A DNA stretch of 64,000 nt from Camellia lanceoleosa (taxonomy: Eukaryota; Streptophyta; Magnoliopsida; Ericales; Theaceae), in assembly GCA_025200525.1 (NCBI GenBank), contig CM045762.1:122018979-122082978 (forward strand). Reading direction: 5' to 3'. This document shows, one piece after another, positions 1 through 11,215 of the stretch (its first letter is position 1; each line of letters opens with the position of its first letter). The notes under the pieces are model-generated. The model was given only the letters and a program-made list of their open reading frames with translations. It was not told where the DNA came from and did not search any database. Made by a program: the position numbers and the translations under genes.

Positions 1-206
1 TAAACTAGAATGGAATGGGGATTAGATGGCATTATATGATTGGCAAAGTGTCCTCTTTTTTCTTTTTTTGAACAAGGCAAAGTGTACTCAATAGTGTCCC
101 TATGGAACTATTATTGTACGTTACCCCTGTTTTTAAGGGTGTCCATATTTCAATAAACTTCTAACACCATCATGCACCATGTCCTAACGGCCTTGTAACT
201 CTTCCC

Positions 207-814
207 TTAAGCTTCCCTTTCAAGTAATATTATCCTCCATATATAGCAATCATCATCATCTCTATCAACAAAACGCTGTTTCGAACAACTAACCTTTTCA
301 ATTTTTTGTGAGCATGTTGCAGGATTAGATACTAAGGACTTGTCAGTATTAAAGTTGATTTCTGATCTTTTTTCCTTTTCTTTGTTAAGTGTGAATGCGT
401 CTGTGGACAATCTTTGTCCATCATTATTAATAGAACATGCAACAACAACAATGCCATTTTTGATCCTTCTATGCAGAGAGCTAGAATCGACATCTTGTGT
501 GTGTATGATCATTATACGGAAGTGGGTTATTGTTGGTTTTGTGTAACTCAAACACAGTGATCTTGTAAAAATCATGATCACTGTTTTTGATGAATGGTCG
601 TAAAACTTTCAATTTAGTCTCACCTTTGAGTTTGAGAAGATTCTCCTTTGCATCCTCTACCTTATGAACAAATTTAAACCAATCAATACTCGGCTCATTG
701 TTGGTCTTCGAGGAGGAGATCATTAACACTTAACTCATCATCATCATCCGTCTTAAAGAAATCATTGTCACTATTGAACTTATCATCAATATCCATCTTC
801 CTCTTCATCTTCAT
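207..814 (-). pseudogene. Tandem acidic-protein gene, copy 1 (frameshifted)
   Basis: First copy of the repeated gene. Reading on the minus strand from the ATG at 814, the product begins with a short Lys/Arg stretch and an Asp-rich segment, then changes frame near 720 and again near 560. The conserved body (VHKVEDAKENLLKLKGETK) and the C-terminal tail ending in LEREA at 207 are recovered only by switching frames. The family is not one I recognise. Compared with copies 3 and 5 this copy cannot make a full product, so I call it a pseudogene. A TATA-like tttatata on the minus strand lies at 941-948. Confidence 0.6.
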
Positions 815-1241
815 TATACTTGAACACAAACATAGTTTGAATCTTTTGAAAAGATTATTCACGAAGAATGATTTGATTGAAGAAGTGTTTGTTGTAAGTT
901 GGAGAACGAGAGGTGAAATTTGTGGGATATACATTTTATATTTATATACACTAAATATTATACAAAATATGAAATCAAAGAGATTGTAATGAAAATGGAT
1001 TCCTAAATTGTAATGAAAAGGTATACCTAAACTAGAATGGAATGGAGATTAGATGGCATTATATGATTGGCAAAGTGTAGCCTTTTTTTTTTTTTTTTTT
1101 TTTTAAACATGGCAAAGTGTACTCAACAGTGTCCCTATGGAACTGTTATTGTACGTTACCCCTGTTTTTAAGGGTGTCCAAATTTCAAAAAACTGCTAAC
1201 ACCATCCTGTGCCATGTCCTAATGACCATGTAACTCTTCCC

Positions 1242-1875
1242 TTAAGCTTCCCTTTCAAGTAATATTATCCTCTGTATATAGCAATCATCATCATCTTTAT
1301 CAGCACAACGCTGCTTCGAACAACCAACATATTCAAATTTTTGTGAGGATGTTGTAGGATTATATACTAAGGACTTGTCAGTATTAAAGTTGATTTCTGA
1401 TATTTTTCCCTTTTTTTTGTTGGGTGTAAATGCATCTGTCGGCAATCTTTGTCCATCATTATTAACAGAACATATAGCAGCAACAACAATGCCATTTTTT
1501 GATTCCTCTATGTCGAGAGAGCCAGAGATACTACATACTGTGTGTGTATGATCATTATTTGGAATTGGGTTATTGTTGGCTTTGTGTAACTCACACACAG
1601 TGATCTTGTATAAATCAAGATCACTGTTCTTGATGAATGTCCGTAAAACCTTCACTTTTGTCTCACCTTTGAGTTTGAGAAGATCCTCTTTTGCATCCTC
1701 TACCTTATGAACAAAGTTACAGTAATCAATACTCGACTCATTGTTGGTCTTCGATGAGAGATCATTAGCACTTACCTCATCATCATCATTCGTCTTAAAT
1801 ATATCATCATCACTACTGAACTTATCATCATCCTCCATCCTCCATCTTCCTCTTCCTCTTCCTCTTCCTCTTCAT
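1242..1875 (-). pseudogene. Tandem acidic-protein gene, copy 2 (early frameshift, long open tail)
   Basis: The minus-strand ATG homologous to that of copies 3 and 5 is at 1875 and starts MKRKRKRKRK. A duplicated CCTCCAT block near 1838 shifts the frame after about 13 codons. A downstream ATG at 1838 re-opens the conserved frame for 198 codons: Asp-rich N-terminus, the VHKVEDAKEDLLKLKGETK core, KITVCELHKANNN, then a C-terminal tail SKQRCADKDDDDCYIQRI ending LEREA. If translation began at the second ATG a nearly complete protein lacking only the basic N-terminus would result, so loss of function is likely but not certain. A TATA box lies at 2003-2010. Confidence 0.55.
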
Positions 1876-2371
1876 TATGCTTGAACACAAATACAGTTTG
1901 AATCTTTGCAAAAGATTATTGGCAAAGAATGATTTGATAGAAGAACTGCTTGTTGTGAGTTGGAGAATGAGAGGTGAAATTTGTGGAATATTCATGTACA
2001 TATTTATATACACTAAATATTATACCAAATATGCAATCAAAGATATTGTAATGAAAAGGGATACCTAAATTAGAATGGAATGGGGATTAGATGGCATTAT
2101 ATGATTGGCAAAGTGTTCTTATTTATTTATTTATTTATTTTTTTGGAGCATGGAAAAGTGTACTCAACAGTGTCCCTATGAAACTGTTGTTATACGTTAT
2201 CCTATTTTAATGGTCTCAAAATTTTAATGAACTTCTAACACCATCCAGCGCCATGTCCTAACGACCTTGTTACTTTTTCCCTAAGCTTCCCTTTCAAGTA
2301 ATATTGTCTTCTGTATATAGAAATCATCATCATCTCTATCAACACGACTGCTGCTTCGAACAACCAACCTT

Positions 2372-2896
2372 TTAAGATTTTTGTGAGCATGATGCAGGAT
2401 TAGATACTGAGTACTTGTCAGTATTAAAGTTGATTTCTGATCTTTTTCCCTTTTCTTTGTCAGCTGTTAATGCATCTGTCGACAATCTTTGTCCATCATT
2501 ATAAACAGAATATGCAGCAACAACAATGCCATTTTTCAATCTCTCTATGCTAAGAGAGCCAGAGATACTACATACTGCGTTTGTATGATCATCATCTGGA
2601 AGTGGGTTATTGTTGGCTTTGTGTAACTCTAAAACAGTGATCTTTTTTAAATCACGATCAGTGTTCTTGATGAATGGCCATAAAACCTTCAATTTAGTCT
2701 CACCTTTGTGTTTGAGAAGATTCTCCTTTGCATCCTCTACCTTATGAACAAGTTTACACCAATCAATACTCGACTTGTTGTTGGTCTTCGAGGAGGGATC
2801 ATTAATACTTACCTCATCATCATCATCATCCGTCTTAAAGAAATCATAATAACTACTGAACTTATCATCATTCTCCATCTTCTTCTTCCTCTTCAT
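2372..2896 (-). CDS. Small acidic protein of tandem array, copy 3
   Basis: Open frame on the minus strand. The frame stays open further upstream to 3034, but that extension runs across the TATA box at 3024-3031, so I prefer the ATG at 2896, giving about 174 residues. The product starts with a Lys/Arg-rich run (possible nuclear localisation signal, inference), then an Asp-rich segment with a DDDDDEV run, then a conserved core VHKVEDAKENLLKHKGETK and KITVLELHKANNNPLP DDDHT, then a Ser/Asn/Lys-rich tail. There is no signal peptide or membrane segment. The stop comes after SQKS, earlier than in copies 1 and 2, whose tails run on to LEREA. I do not recognise the family. Retention of the frame beside three broken copies suggests either recent amplification or some constraint. 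Confidence 0.55.
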   Translation of the reverse strand: MKRKKKMENDDKFSSYYDFFKTDDDDDEVSINDPSSKTNNKSSIDWCKLVHKVEDAKENLLKHKGETKLKVLWPFIKNTDRDLKKITVLELHKANNNPLPDDDHTNAVCSISGSLSIERLKNGIVVAAYSVYNDGQRLSTDALTADKEKGKRSEINFNTDKYSVSNPASCSQKS

Positions 2897-3023
2897 TATG
2901 CTTGAACACAAACATAGTATGAATCTTTGCAAAAGATTATTGGCAAAGAATGATTTGATAGAAGAACTATTTGTTGTGAGTTGGAGAATGAGCGGTGAAA
3001 TATGTGGGATATTTATGTACATA

Positions 3024-3031
3024 TTTATATA
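3024..3031 (-). promoter_or_regulatory. TATA box of array copy 3
   Basis: tttatata on the plus strand reads TATATAAA on the minus strand, about 130 bp upstream of the preferred ATG at 2896. The same string is at 941-948 (copy 1), 2003-2010 (copy 2) and 5080-5087 (copy 5); copy 4 has the altered tttatatg at 4061-4068. Each tandem unit therefore appears to carry its own promoter. Confidence 0.5.
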
Positions 3032-3349
3032 CACTAAATATTACACCAAATATGCTGTCGAGAGATTGTAATGAAAATGGATTCGAAAATTGTAATGAAA
3101 AGGATACCTAAACTAGAATGAAAGGGGATTAGATGGCATTATATGAATGGCAAAGTGTCCTCTTTTTCATTTTTTTTTTTTTTGAACATGGCAAAGTGTA
3201 CTCAACTGTGTCCCTATGGAACTGTTATTGTGCATTACCCCTGTTTTTAAGGGTGTCCAAATTTCAATGAACTTCTAACACCATCATGCACCATGTCCTA
3301 ATGACTTTGTAACTCGTCCCTTAAGCTTCTTTTTCAAGTAATATTATCC

Positions 3350-3935
3350 TATGTATATAATAATCTTCATCATCTGTATCAGCACGACGCTATTTCGAAC
3401 AACCAACCTTTTCAGATTTTTGTGAGCATGTTGCAGGATTAGATACTAAAGACTTTTCAGTATTAAAGTAGATTTCTGATCTTTTTTCCTTTTTCATTGT
3501 CGAGTGTGAATGCATCTATCGGCAATATTTGTCTATCATTATTAACAGAACATGCGGCAGCAACAACAATGCCATTCTTCGATCCCTCTATCCCGAGAGA
3601 GCCGAAGATAGTACATATTGTGTGTGTATGATCATCATCTGGAAGTGGGTTATTGTTGGCTTTTTGTAACTCAAACACAGTGATCCTTTATAAATCACGA
3701 TCACTGTTCTTGATGAATGGCCGTAAAACTTTCAATTTAGTCTCACCTTTGAGTTTGAGAAGATCTCCTTTGGATCCTCTTCCTTATGAACAAATTCAAA
3801 CCAATCAATACTCAACTCATTATAGGTCTTAGAGGAGGAATCATTAACACTTAACTCATCATCATTATCCCACCTAAAGGAATCATCATCACTACTGAAC
3901 TTATCATCATCATCTATCTTCATCTTCCTCTACAT
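3350..3935 (-). pseudogene. Tandem acidic-protein gene, copy 4 (ATG followed by stop)
   Basis: The homologous start at 3935 reads ATG TAG, so translation stops at codon 2. A later ATG at 3923 opens 63 codons (Asp-rich, then VHKEEDPKEIF) before a frameshift near 3760; a separate 71-codon frame at 3463-3678 carries the ELQKANNNPLPDDDHTHT part. The TATA box at 4061-4068 is also altered. This is the most damaged member of the array. Confidence 0.6.
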
Positions 3936-4439
3936 TATGCTTGAACACAAACGGTTTGAATCTTTAGAAAAGATTATTAGCGAAGAATGATTTGATAGAA
4001 AAAGCATTTGTTGTGAGTTAGAGAATGAGATGTGAAATTTATGGGATATTCATGTACATATTTATATGCACTAAATATTATGCCAAATATTAAATCAAAG
4101 AGATTCTAATGAAAAGGATTCCTAAACTAGAATTGAATGGGGATTAGATGGCATTATATGATTAGCAAAGTGTGCTCTTTTTTCTTTTCTTTTTTTTTTG
4201 AACACGGCAAAGTGTACTCAATAGTGTCCCTATGGAACTGTTATTGCACGTTACCCCTATTTTTAAGGGTGTCCAAATTTCAACGAATTTCTAACACCAT
4301 CCTACACCATGTCCTAATGACCTTGTAACTCTTCCCTTAAGCTTTCCTTTCAAGTAATATTATCTTCTGTATATAGCAATCATCATCATCTCTATCAGCA
4401 CAACGTTGCTTTGAACAACCAACCTTTTTAAGATTTTTG

Positions 4440-4952
4440 TTAGGATATTGCAGGATTACATAGTAAGGACTTGTCAGTATTAAAGTTGATTTCTAATCTT
4501 TTTCCTTTTTCTTTGTCGGGTGTGAATGCATCTGTCAGCAATCTTTGTCCATCATTATTAACAGAACATGCAGCAGCAACAACAATGTCATTCTTCGATC
4601 TCTCTATGCTGAGAGAGCCGGAGATACTACATACTGTGTCTGTATGATCATCATCTGAAAGTGGGTTATTGTTGGCTTTGTGTAACTCTAAAACAGTGAT
4701 CTTTTTTAAATCACGATCACTGTCCTTGATGAATGGCCATAAAACCTTCAATTTAGTCTCACCTTTGAGTTTTAGAAGATTCTTCTTTGCATCCTCTATA
4801 TTATGAACAAATTTACACCAATCAATACTCAACTCATTGTTGGTCTTTGAGGAGGGATCATTAACACTTATCTCATCATCATCATCCGTCTTAAAGAAAT
4901 CATCATCACTATTGAACTTATCATCATCCTCCATCTTCCTCTTCCTTTTCAT
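4440..4952 (-). CDS. Small acidic protein of tandem array, copy 5
   Basis: Open minus-strand frame with the preferred ATG at 4952 (about 170 residues). The frame is open up to 5090, but that upstream part overlaps the TATA box at 5080-5087 and is unlikely to be translated. Layout matches copy 3: Lys/Arg-rich N-terminus, Asp-rich segment (DDKFNSDDDFFKTDDDDE), core VHNIEDAKKNLLKLKGETK, ELHKANNNPLSDDDHTDT, and a Ser/Asn-rich C-terminus ending at 4440. No transmembrane segment or signal peptide is visible. The function is unknown. Copies 3 and 5 share the same early stop relative to copies 1 and 2, which suggests they derive from one another. Confidence 0.55.
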   Translation of the reverse strand: MKRKRKMEDDDKFNSDDDFFKTDDDDEISVNDPSSKTNNELSIDWCKFVHNIEDAKKNLLKLKGETKLKVLWPFIKDSDRDLKKITVLELHKANNNPLSDDDHTDTVCSISGSLSIERSKNDIVVAAACSVNNDGQRLLTDAFTPDKEKGKRLEINFNTDKSLLCNPAIS

Positions 4953-5079
4953 TATGCTTGAATACAAACACAGTTTGAATCTTTGCAAAAGATTTTTGAC
5001 AAAGAATGGTTTGATAGAAGAACTGTTTGTTGTGAGTTGGAGAATGAGAGGTAAAATTTGTGGGATCTTCATGTACATA

Positions 5080-5087
5080 TTTATATA
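5080..5087 (-). promoter_or_regulatory. TATA box of array copy 5
   Basis: tttatata on the plus strand, the same string and spacing as the box upstream of copy 3, about 130 bp from the preferred ATG at 4952. Confidence 0.45.
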
Positions 5088-5389
5088 CAATAAATATCAT
5101 ACCAAATATGAAATCAAAGAGATTGTAATGAAAAGGGATTCCTAAATTGTAATGAAAAGGGGTACCTAATCTAGAATTGAATGGGGGATTAGATGGCATT
5201 ATATGATTGGCAAAGTGTACTCTTTTTTCTTTTCTTTTTTTTTTTTTTTTGAACATGGCAAAGTTTACTAAACAATGTCCCTATGGAACTGTTATTGTAC
5301 GTTACCCTTGTTTTTAAGGGTGCCCAAATTTCAGTGAACTTCTAACACCATCCTGCACCATGTCCTAGCAACCTTGTAAGTCTTTTCTT

Positions 5390-5507
5390 AGGCTTCCCTT
5401 TGAAGTAATATTATCCTGCGTATATTGCAATCATCTTCATCTCTATCAGCACGATGCTGCTTCGAACAACCAACCTTTTTAGATTTTTGTGAGCATGTTA
5501 CAGGATT
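5390..5507 (-). pseudogene. Truncated copy 6 of the tandem gene (C-terminal end only)
   Basis: Homology to the C-terminal coding end and 3' flank of the tandem gene is clear up to gcatgttacagga and stops where the inverted-repeat element begins at 5508. Nothing upstream of this point (the N-terminal two thirds, promoter) is present beside it. The breakpoint marks insertion of, or recombination with, the element to its right. Confidence 0.7.
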
Positions 5508-6168
5508 TTTGAATGTTATTCCAAATAAAGACAATTGAAGATACCATTACTTAATTTCAAAGGAAAAATCGTCAATTTGATCAAATATAAACTAATTTAA
5601 CAAAAATAAATATCAAAAAAAATATTTTCAAATTTTTAAAAATTATTACTATCTACCAAAAATAAAATTATGTAAAATTGATAAATCTTTTAGACATTTA
5701 TTTTTTTTTTTTACCAAATTAATTTTTATTATGTATTTGGATGATGATCATGTAAGGAGTGGTTGTTAGGATTTTAATGTGTAATCGATATATTTAATAT
5801 ATGAAATATTTTTAGTTTTAGATTTTTTGATTTAATGGATTGGTTTAATCATAATATTAAAGTTGTTGCCATATTTGACTTTTAGGAAAATAAAAACTAA
5901 TTTAATGGAAATAAAACAACCACCAAGTACATGATCATCATCCAAACACATAATACAAATTAATTTTGTAAAAATAAATAATTAAATTAATATCTAAAAG
6001 ATTTATTAATTTTACATAATTTTATCTTTAGTGGGTAGAAATAATTTTTAAAAATTCAAAAATATTTTTTTGATATTTATTTTTGTTAAATTAGTTTATA
6101 TTTTGATTTTTCCCTTGAAATTAAATAATAGTATCTTCAATTGTCCTTATTTGGAATAAGATTCAAAA
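5508..6168. mobile_element. Non-autonomous element with ~250-bp inverted arms
   Basis: The left arm (5508 to about 5765) and right arm (about 5915 to 6168) are imperfect reverse complements: for example, ttattccaaataaagacaat at the left edge matches ggaataag preceded by ttgtccttattt at the right edge, and a gatgatcatgta block occurs in inverse orientation at both inner ends. The loop is about 150 bp and A+T-rich. There is no open reading frame of note. The structure fits a foldback-type MITE. A target-site duplication is not evident, because the left flank is the array and the right flank is unrelated. Confidence 0.7.
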
Positions 6169-6727
6169 TTCAAGATCAAATGTGTCACAATTAAAAAGTT
6201 AGGGATCAAAATGACACAAACCCAAACTATAGAAACCGTTAGTGTAATTCGACATTTGTTTTAAGTAGGACTTATTTTTTGATTTTATTACTTATTCTGA
6301 AGAAAAAGAAAAAAAAAAGTAGAACAGTATAATATAACTCAAATAAATTAATAAGTTGTTTAGTTCATTCAAAATCAACCCAAAGTGTAATAGACCAAAA
6401 TTAATTATACAAACATTGTGTATGTAATTCTTTATGTAAAAAACTCAAAAGAAAGAGTTGCACCCTTACCCTCCTGTAATTACATTTCGTCTACCATGCT
6501 GAATTTGTAATTACTTTTGCAATAATCTTATAATGAAATAGTAAATGGATGCTTATTTAATCATTTAAGCTCAAAATCCAATCATCCTTACAATAATCCT
6601 GATTCTTGCAAAATTATTGTAAAAATTCTTACTCCAAAATATGGATCACCAAATCAGATTTTATATGTCACATTAATAAATTCTATAAAGTCTCAATAAT
6701 AACCCACTAATAAAAATTTATCAATTT

Positions 6728-6758
<31 letters not shown>

Positions 6759-7705
6759 TTTTTGGGGGCTTTGGCTTTGGCCCGTTGTTCGCCAAAAAAT
6801 AAAAAATATCTTATATCATGACCTAACCAAAAAAAAGTTACTTTGTCCCAAAAAAAAAAAAAAAAAAAAAACCTTTAAAAGTGAATGTTGAAGAAAAAAC
6901 TCTTTATCACTACCCATTTAACAAAATCACTTTTTAAAAATTCTTATCAAAAAATTATTTTTATTCCAAATCTGTGCTAAAAAAATTCATTATCTAAATT
7001 AAAATGAATTTTATACAAAAAAAATTATAATATAAAAAATAATACATAAATGTTAAGAAAATTTATCTGTAAATCCCATCTTGAAGAATGATGATCCGTT
7101 TAATTCCAAAGATTTTCTAATAAATCAATTAATTTCATTGATTTTGAAAATATAAATTTAATATATCATTTAAAAATTATATTTACGATGCACCTTATTT
7201 GTTTTATGTTTCATTATTCTTTTTTCTTCTTTTGTGCTAGAAAGGTAAGATAAAGATATAGATAATCAAATTTGGGATGGATTTTTATAGGAGAATCTTT
7301 TTTATTTGGAAAACATTTCAAAAGAAGTATAAAAATGACATCAAATATGAGATTCATCAAACATTTCAAAATAGTCTGAAAACTTCTTAGTAAGTTTTGG
7401 ACAAATATATAATTTCAAATTATAACACTCCAATGTAACACTTAAACATAATACTCCAAAATAAAATAAAATAAAATAAAAATTTAGTATACTTTTTACA
7501 AACTAAGACTCTAATATAACACTAATAAAAAACTCTTTAGTGTAACATTCCAATGTAACACACACAAAAAATTTCTTGGTGTAATTTTTCTAAAGAGTCT
7601 AATGTAACATTCCAAAAAAAAAAAATATGAGATTCTTCAAATCATTCTAAAATGATGTGAAATTATTCAAAGTAGTAAACAACACCATTCTTCTTCAAGC
7701 CTTTT
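6169..7705. other. A+T-rich non-coding stretch
   Basis: I see no coding region or RNA gene here. It contains a TTTA microsatellite at 6726-6765, A-runs at about 6850-6870 and 7611-7624, and a diffuse repeat of the phrase 'taacactccaatgtaacac' between about 7420 and 7610. Confidence 0.6.
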
Positions 7706-7974
7706 ACATTGTGAGAGGCAGAGTGTGTATGATCATCATCAGGAAGTGGGTTATTGTGGGTTGAGTTGTGTAACTCAGACATAGTGACCCCATATAAATC
7801 AACATCATTGTTCTTGATGAACTTTCCTAGGACCTTCAATCTCGTGTCGTTGTCGAGTTTGAGAAGACCTGCCCTTGAAACCTCTAACTTCTAATTGTAT
7901 TTAGCCCAATCAGAGGGATCACCAACACCCAACATTACCATGTGAATAAATTTACACCAATTTGATGGATTATC
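7706..7974 (-). pseudogene. Diverged relative of the tandem acidic-protein gene
   Basis: From gagtgtgtatgatcatcatc onward the plus strand matches the middle of the tandem unit (the segment encoding ELHKANNNPLPDDDHTHT and KLKVLRPFIKNSD on the minus strand) but with many more differences than the array copies have among themselves. It includes a caccaacacccaacattacc insertion and then resumes at tgtgaataaatttacacc. The frame is broken. It ends where a copia LTR starts at 7975. It is probably an older duplicate, separated from the array by the inverted-repeat element and later insertions. Confidence 0.75.
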
Positions 7975-9105
7975 TGTTGGTACTTTTTCATAAAAATACA
8001 AGAAAAATATATAAAATGAATTAAATAGAAATGAAAAAATAATTATTTTTTATTAGAAGGATGAAATACAAAATAAACGATACAACTAAAAATACAAAAA
8101 TGAATTAGGTTACATTACTAATAGAATAAATTATTAATATGGATAACTAAATATTAGAACTCATCTTTGTAAATAAATATTGAAAAATTTAAGAACAAAT
8201 GATAAGAAAAGAAGCAAACCAATGCCTGTGTGATACCACAGTTTCCTTAAAGCAATTCAACGCTTCTCGATGGATGTTGGAGTGCGTTGGCTTTTTCCTT
8301 CGAGAATACAGCGGTTGAAACCACTAACTTGAAGCACCTTCTGTATATCTCCGGCGAACTTGATAAACGTTGCACTCTCTCTAACAAGAATCAAAGAAGG
8401 GGCTAGAAAAGAAGATAGGAAAATTTTTCTTTGGTGGAAAAAAAACATTTCCAACTTTTTATCTCAAAACACTATCTTAATTTTCCATCAAAAATCTCTC
8501 CAAAATTATCTTTCTAAGTTGGAGGAGAAATGCCTCTATTTATACAAGTAGGGGAAAGCTTTAGCCAGGAAAGCTTTAGCCATGAAAGCTAACATCAATG
8601 GGGTCATCAAATGTCATCAACTCTAGCCATTAGGGCTAGGGTCATCAAAGATTCAAAACTCCAAAACCATTATATAAATTATAATATGTATATAATACAT
8701 AAGTTTGAGAATTAAACTAGATGGGTTGCAAAATTGATATAGGTATTGGGTCATAACCCGATCCAAGCCTAATCTTAAACACATGCACAAACTAAGCCCA
8801 ACAAAGCTCAGCCCAAAGCTCAAGACTAGGTCCAAGTCCAAGTCTAAGACTAAACCCAGTACATGCACAAGTACAAGTCTAGGCCCAATCCAAACCATGA
8901 CTAAGCCCAAATCTAAACCCAACATTATTGATGCCCACTTTACGAGACAATTTTTATTCACAACTCAATGGTTCAGGCTCATTGTTTTTGTATTGCAATT
9001 TTCTCACTTAAGAGAATACAAAATCACTTAGACCTACCTCAACTGGCTATTGGTTCCCACTTTACTTTCAAATTAAAGTTGCTAAAAAATCATTATTTTC
9101 CAACA
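7975..9105 (-). mobile_element. Ty1/copia 3' LTR (1131 bp)
   Basis: The block starts TGTTGG and ends CCAACA, so both strands begin TGTTGG. Immediately beyond 9105 the minus strand shows a purine tract (tcatgtggggaatt) of the kind that precedes a 3' LTR, and copia RT remnants on the same strand follow at higher coordinates. A clean minus-strand TATA box (TATAAATAG) is at 8535-8543, about 560 bp into the LTR. From about 8770 to 8930 the plus strand is a degenerate run of aagcccaa/aagtcca triplets that produces overlapping low-complexity open frames on both strands; these are not genes. The matching 5' LTR is not in the window. Confidence 0.75.
8535..8543 (-). promoter_or_regulatory. TATA box of copia LTR
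   Basis: ctatttata on the plus strand gives TATAAATAG on the minus strand. It lies where a U3/R boundary would be expected in an LTR oriented to the minus strand. Confidence 0.55.
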
Positions 9106-11215
9106 ATTCCCCACATGAATAAAATCGGCCGAATAAAGAAAAATGGACAACACTTAACAATAATGACTCAGAGAGAGAGCACACAAAATAACCCTGCATC
9201 AACAAAGGTACCTGTTAGCCTTGAACCTTTTGTAGTGAAAGCCTATCTGATTTACTAGCTGACCAACGAATGTGATGTCGTGAACTGTTCTGCCGTTTGT
9301 GTAAATCGAGACAATAGACCTCACACAGGAGTTACTCTAATCATTGTTCATGTTCTCACTAGTGTGTTCGGTTTGGCCTTGGAACACTAGCCTGGTTTAG
9401 AGATTGTTTTTAAAGAATTCGCCTTGTTAATTCTTAAAGAAGTGGCCCCACTTCGCACTCACATAGGTGACCAACATAAGGTATCTCGCTATACCACGGT
9501 TGACTATTCACAGCACTTAGGTCATTAAAAGCATCAGCTTAGTCTTTTATCCCACAGGATATCACTATATAAAGAAATGGCCAAGAGGATTTACCTCTTC
9601 AGTGACTTACCCGTTATACGCAATTAGGTTGTCCCGTTGAATCTAGATCTTGAGATCTCCAATCAGCTAGGTTGGGTTTTCCGTTGCGGTAACACTTGCT
9701 AAAGGCCTTAACCCCATTTCTCTTAACGATTTCTTACTGACTCTCAATTTAACCCTTTAGTTAGCGAATCCGCAATATTGCCTTTAGACTTTATATAGTT
9801 TGTAGTGACAACACATAAGAGTAGTTGTCGTATGGATTTATGTCTTCGATGAGAATGTCTAGACCTTCCATATGTGTCCTACAATACTTGATTGGTTGTT
9901 GCAAAGTATACAAAATTGTTGGCACAAGTTTTGATCAGCATGGAATATCGAAAACGGTAAAGCCATTCAGCTACTTCAGTAGCTTTATACGAACTCACGA
10001 ATTTCGATTCTATCATTGATCTCATGATACACTTATGCTCGAAAGATCTCTAAGACACAGTTACAGCTCTAATTAAAGAAAACATATCCACTATTGGACT
10101 TGTAGTCTTTATAGCAAATATCGATGAAGCCTTTGTACCCTTCAAGTACAATGGATATGAAGTGTTATGTAATCCATAATCGACTTCATCATAAAATGCG
10201 TTAGTACCTACACAAATGCCTTCTAAAGATAGGCATTGGGATTACTCGATGTATCTACTTAGCCTACTTCTTGAGTAGGCTATACATGGCCTTGTACACC
10301 TCATTAGATACTTTAAACTTCCAATGACCAGAGAATATTCTAGTTGAAATACACTCTCACCATTATTTTCGGCCAAATGTATACTCAAGTCTATCAGTGT
10401 CCTCGACACACTTGTATCTAATTTACTAAATTTCTCAAGTATCTTATCAAAATAATAAGACTGAGAGAGTACACTGCCAACAAATGGTCAGGAAATCTTA
10501 ATTCTCATATATATATCTACAAGGCCCATGTTAAACTTAGAGTTAAACATCTACTTGGTAGTACTGAACATCTTCTCATAACTACCAACAATGAGCATGT
10601 TACCTACACATAGTCACAAAATTACATATATTATTGTCAGTGTCTTTGACATAAACACATTTGTTAATACACACTTGACAACATAATGTAGTCAAATTCT
10701 CATGCCATTGTTTCAGTGCTTATTTCAAATCATAAAATGATTCTTAAGCTTACAGTCTTTCCTCATCCTGGAACTAACAAACCTTTCGGGTTGTTCCATA
10801 AAGATTTATTCAACTAAATCTTCATATAGGAAAACTATCTGAACATCCACCTTGATGCAACTCCAGACTTCGCACAATTACGATCACACTCACCATAACT
10901 GGTGATCACGTATAAAAGTAATCCATGCATTTTCTTTGCCGGTATCCTTTGATAACAAGCATATCTTATCGACTTTCATTCACTTGCATCCCAAGGCTAA
11001 CTATCTATGCAAGATAAAGTTAAATTAATAATTTCTTTCTAGAGAAATCACAACTTCAAAGAAGCTTTTAGCCTCACTAGCCACCATATAGGTTTAAGAA
11101 AATTAGACAAAAGAACTTTAAAGTCCTAATCTATTTACATCTTCTAGGCTTATCTTTTTATCTCATGAAATCATTTCCTCAATTCCATGATGGCATTCTT
11201 GTGTAAATTTGAATA
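9106..11215 (-). pseudogene. Decayed Ty1/copia reverse transcriptase/RNase H region
   Basis: No long frame survives, but the minus strand retains copia RT landmarks in order. Near 10860-10785 it reads LHQ, then after a one-base shift VDVQIVFLYEDLVE, a stop, then IFMEQPERFV (family form LHQMDV...EEEIYMEQPEGF). Near 10640-10570 the catalytic YVDDML appears as CVGNMLIVGS, with the second Asp lost. Near 10470-10430 it reads LSQSYYFDKILEKF. The order and strand agree with the 3' LTR at 7975-9105. Everything upstream of RT (gag, protease, integrase, 5' LTR) is absent, the sequence being joined to a LINE fragment at about 11216. Confidence 0.75.

Larger units (their letters stand above)
1..5507. repeat. 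Tandem array of ~1.03-kb gene-bearing unit
   Basis: The anchor string atggcattatatga recurs at about 25, 1053, 2091, 3133, 4148 and 5193, giving spacings of 1015-1045 bp. Five whole units and about a third of a sixth are present; the array may continue left of the window. Each unit contains a T-rich tract, a downstream flank, a minus-strand coding region for a small acidic protein and a TATA box. Copies differ by scattered substitutions and short indels, many in homopolymer or trinucleotide (GAT/ATC) runs. The sixth copy is cut at 5507, where an unrelated inverted-repeat element starts. No transposase, LTR or terminal inverted repeat belongs to the unit, so local unequal crossing-over of a small gene is the simplest explanation. 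Confidence 0.95.

Noticed and set aside
2897..3034. N-terminal extension MYINMYINIPHISPLILQ in array copy 3 (and copies 2, 5)
   Set aside because: It overlaps the TATA box and leader; the conserved ATG followed by Lys/Arg residues is the more plausible start.
8653..9031. Leu/Gly-rich minus frame and Lys/Ser-rich plus frame
   Set aside because: Both read the same aagcccaa/aagtcca degenerate repeat inside the copia LTR.
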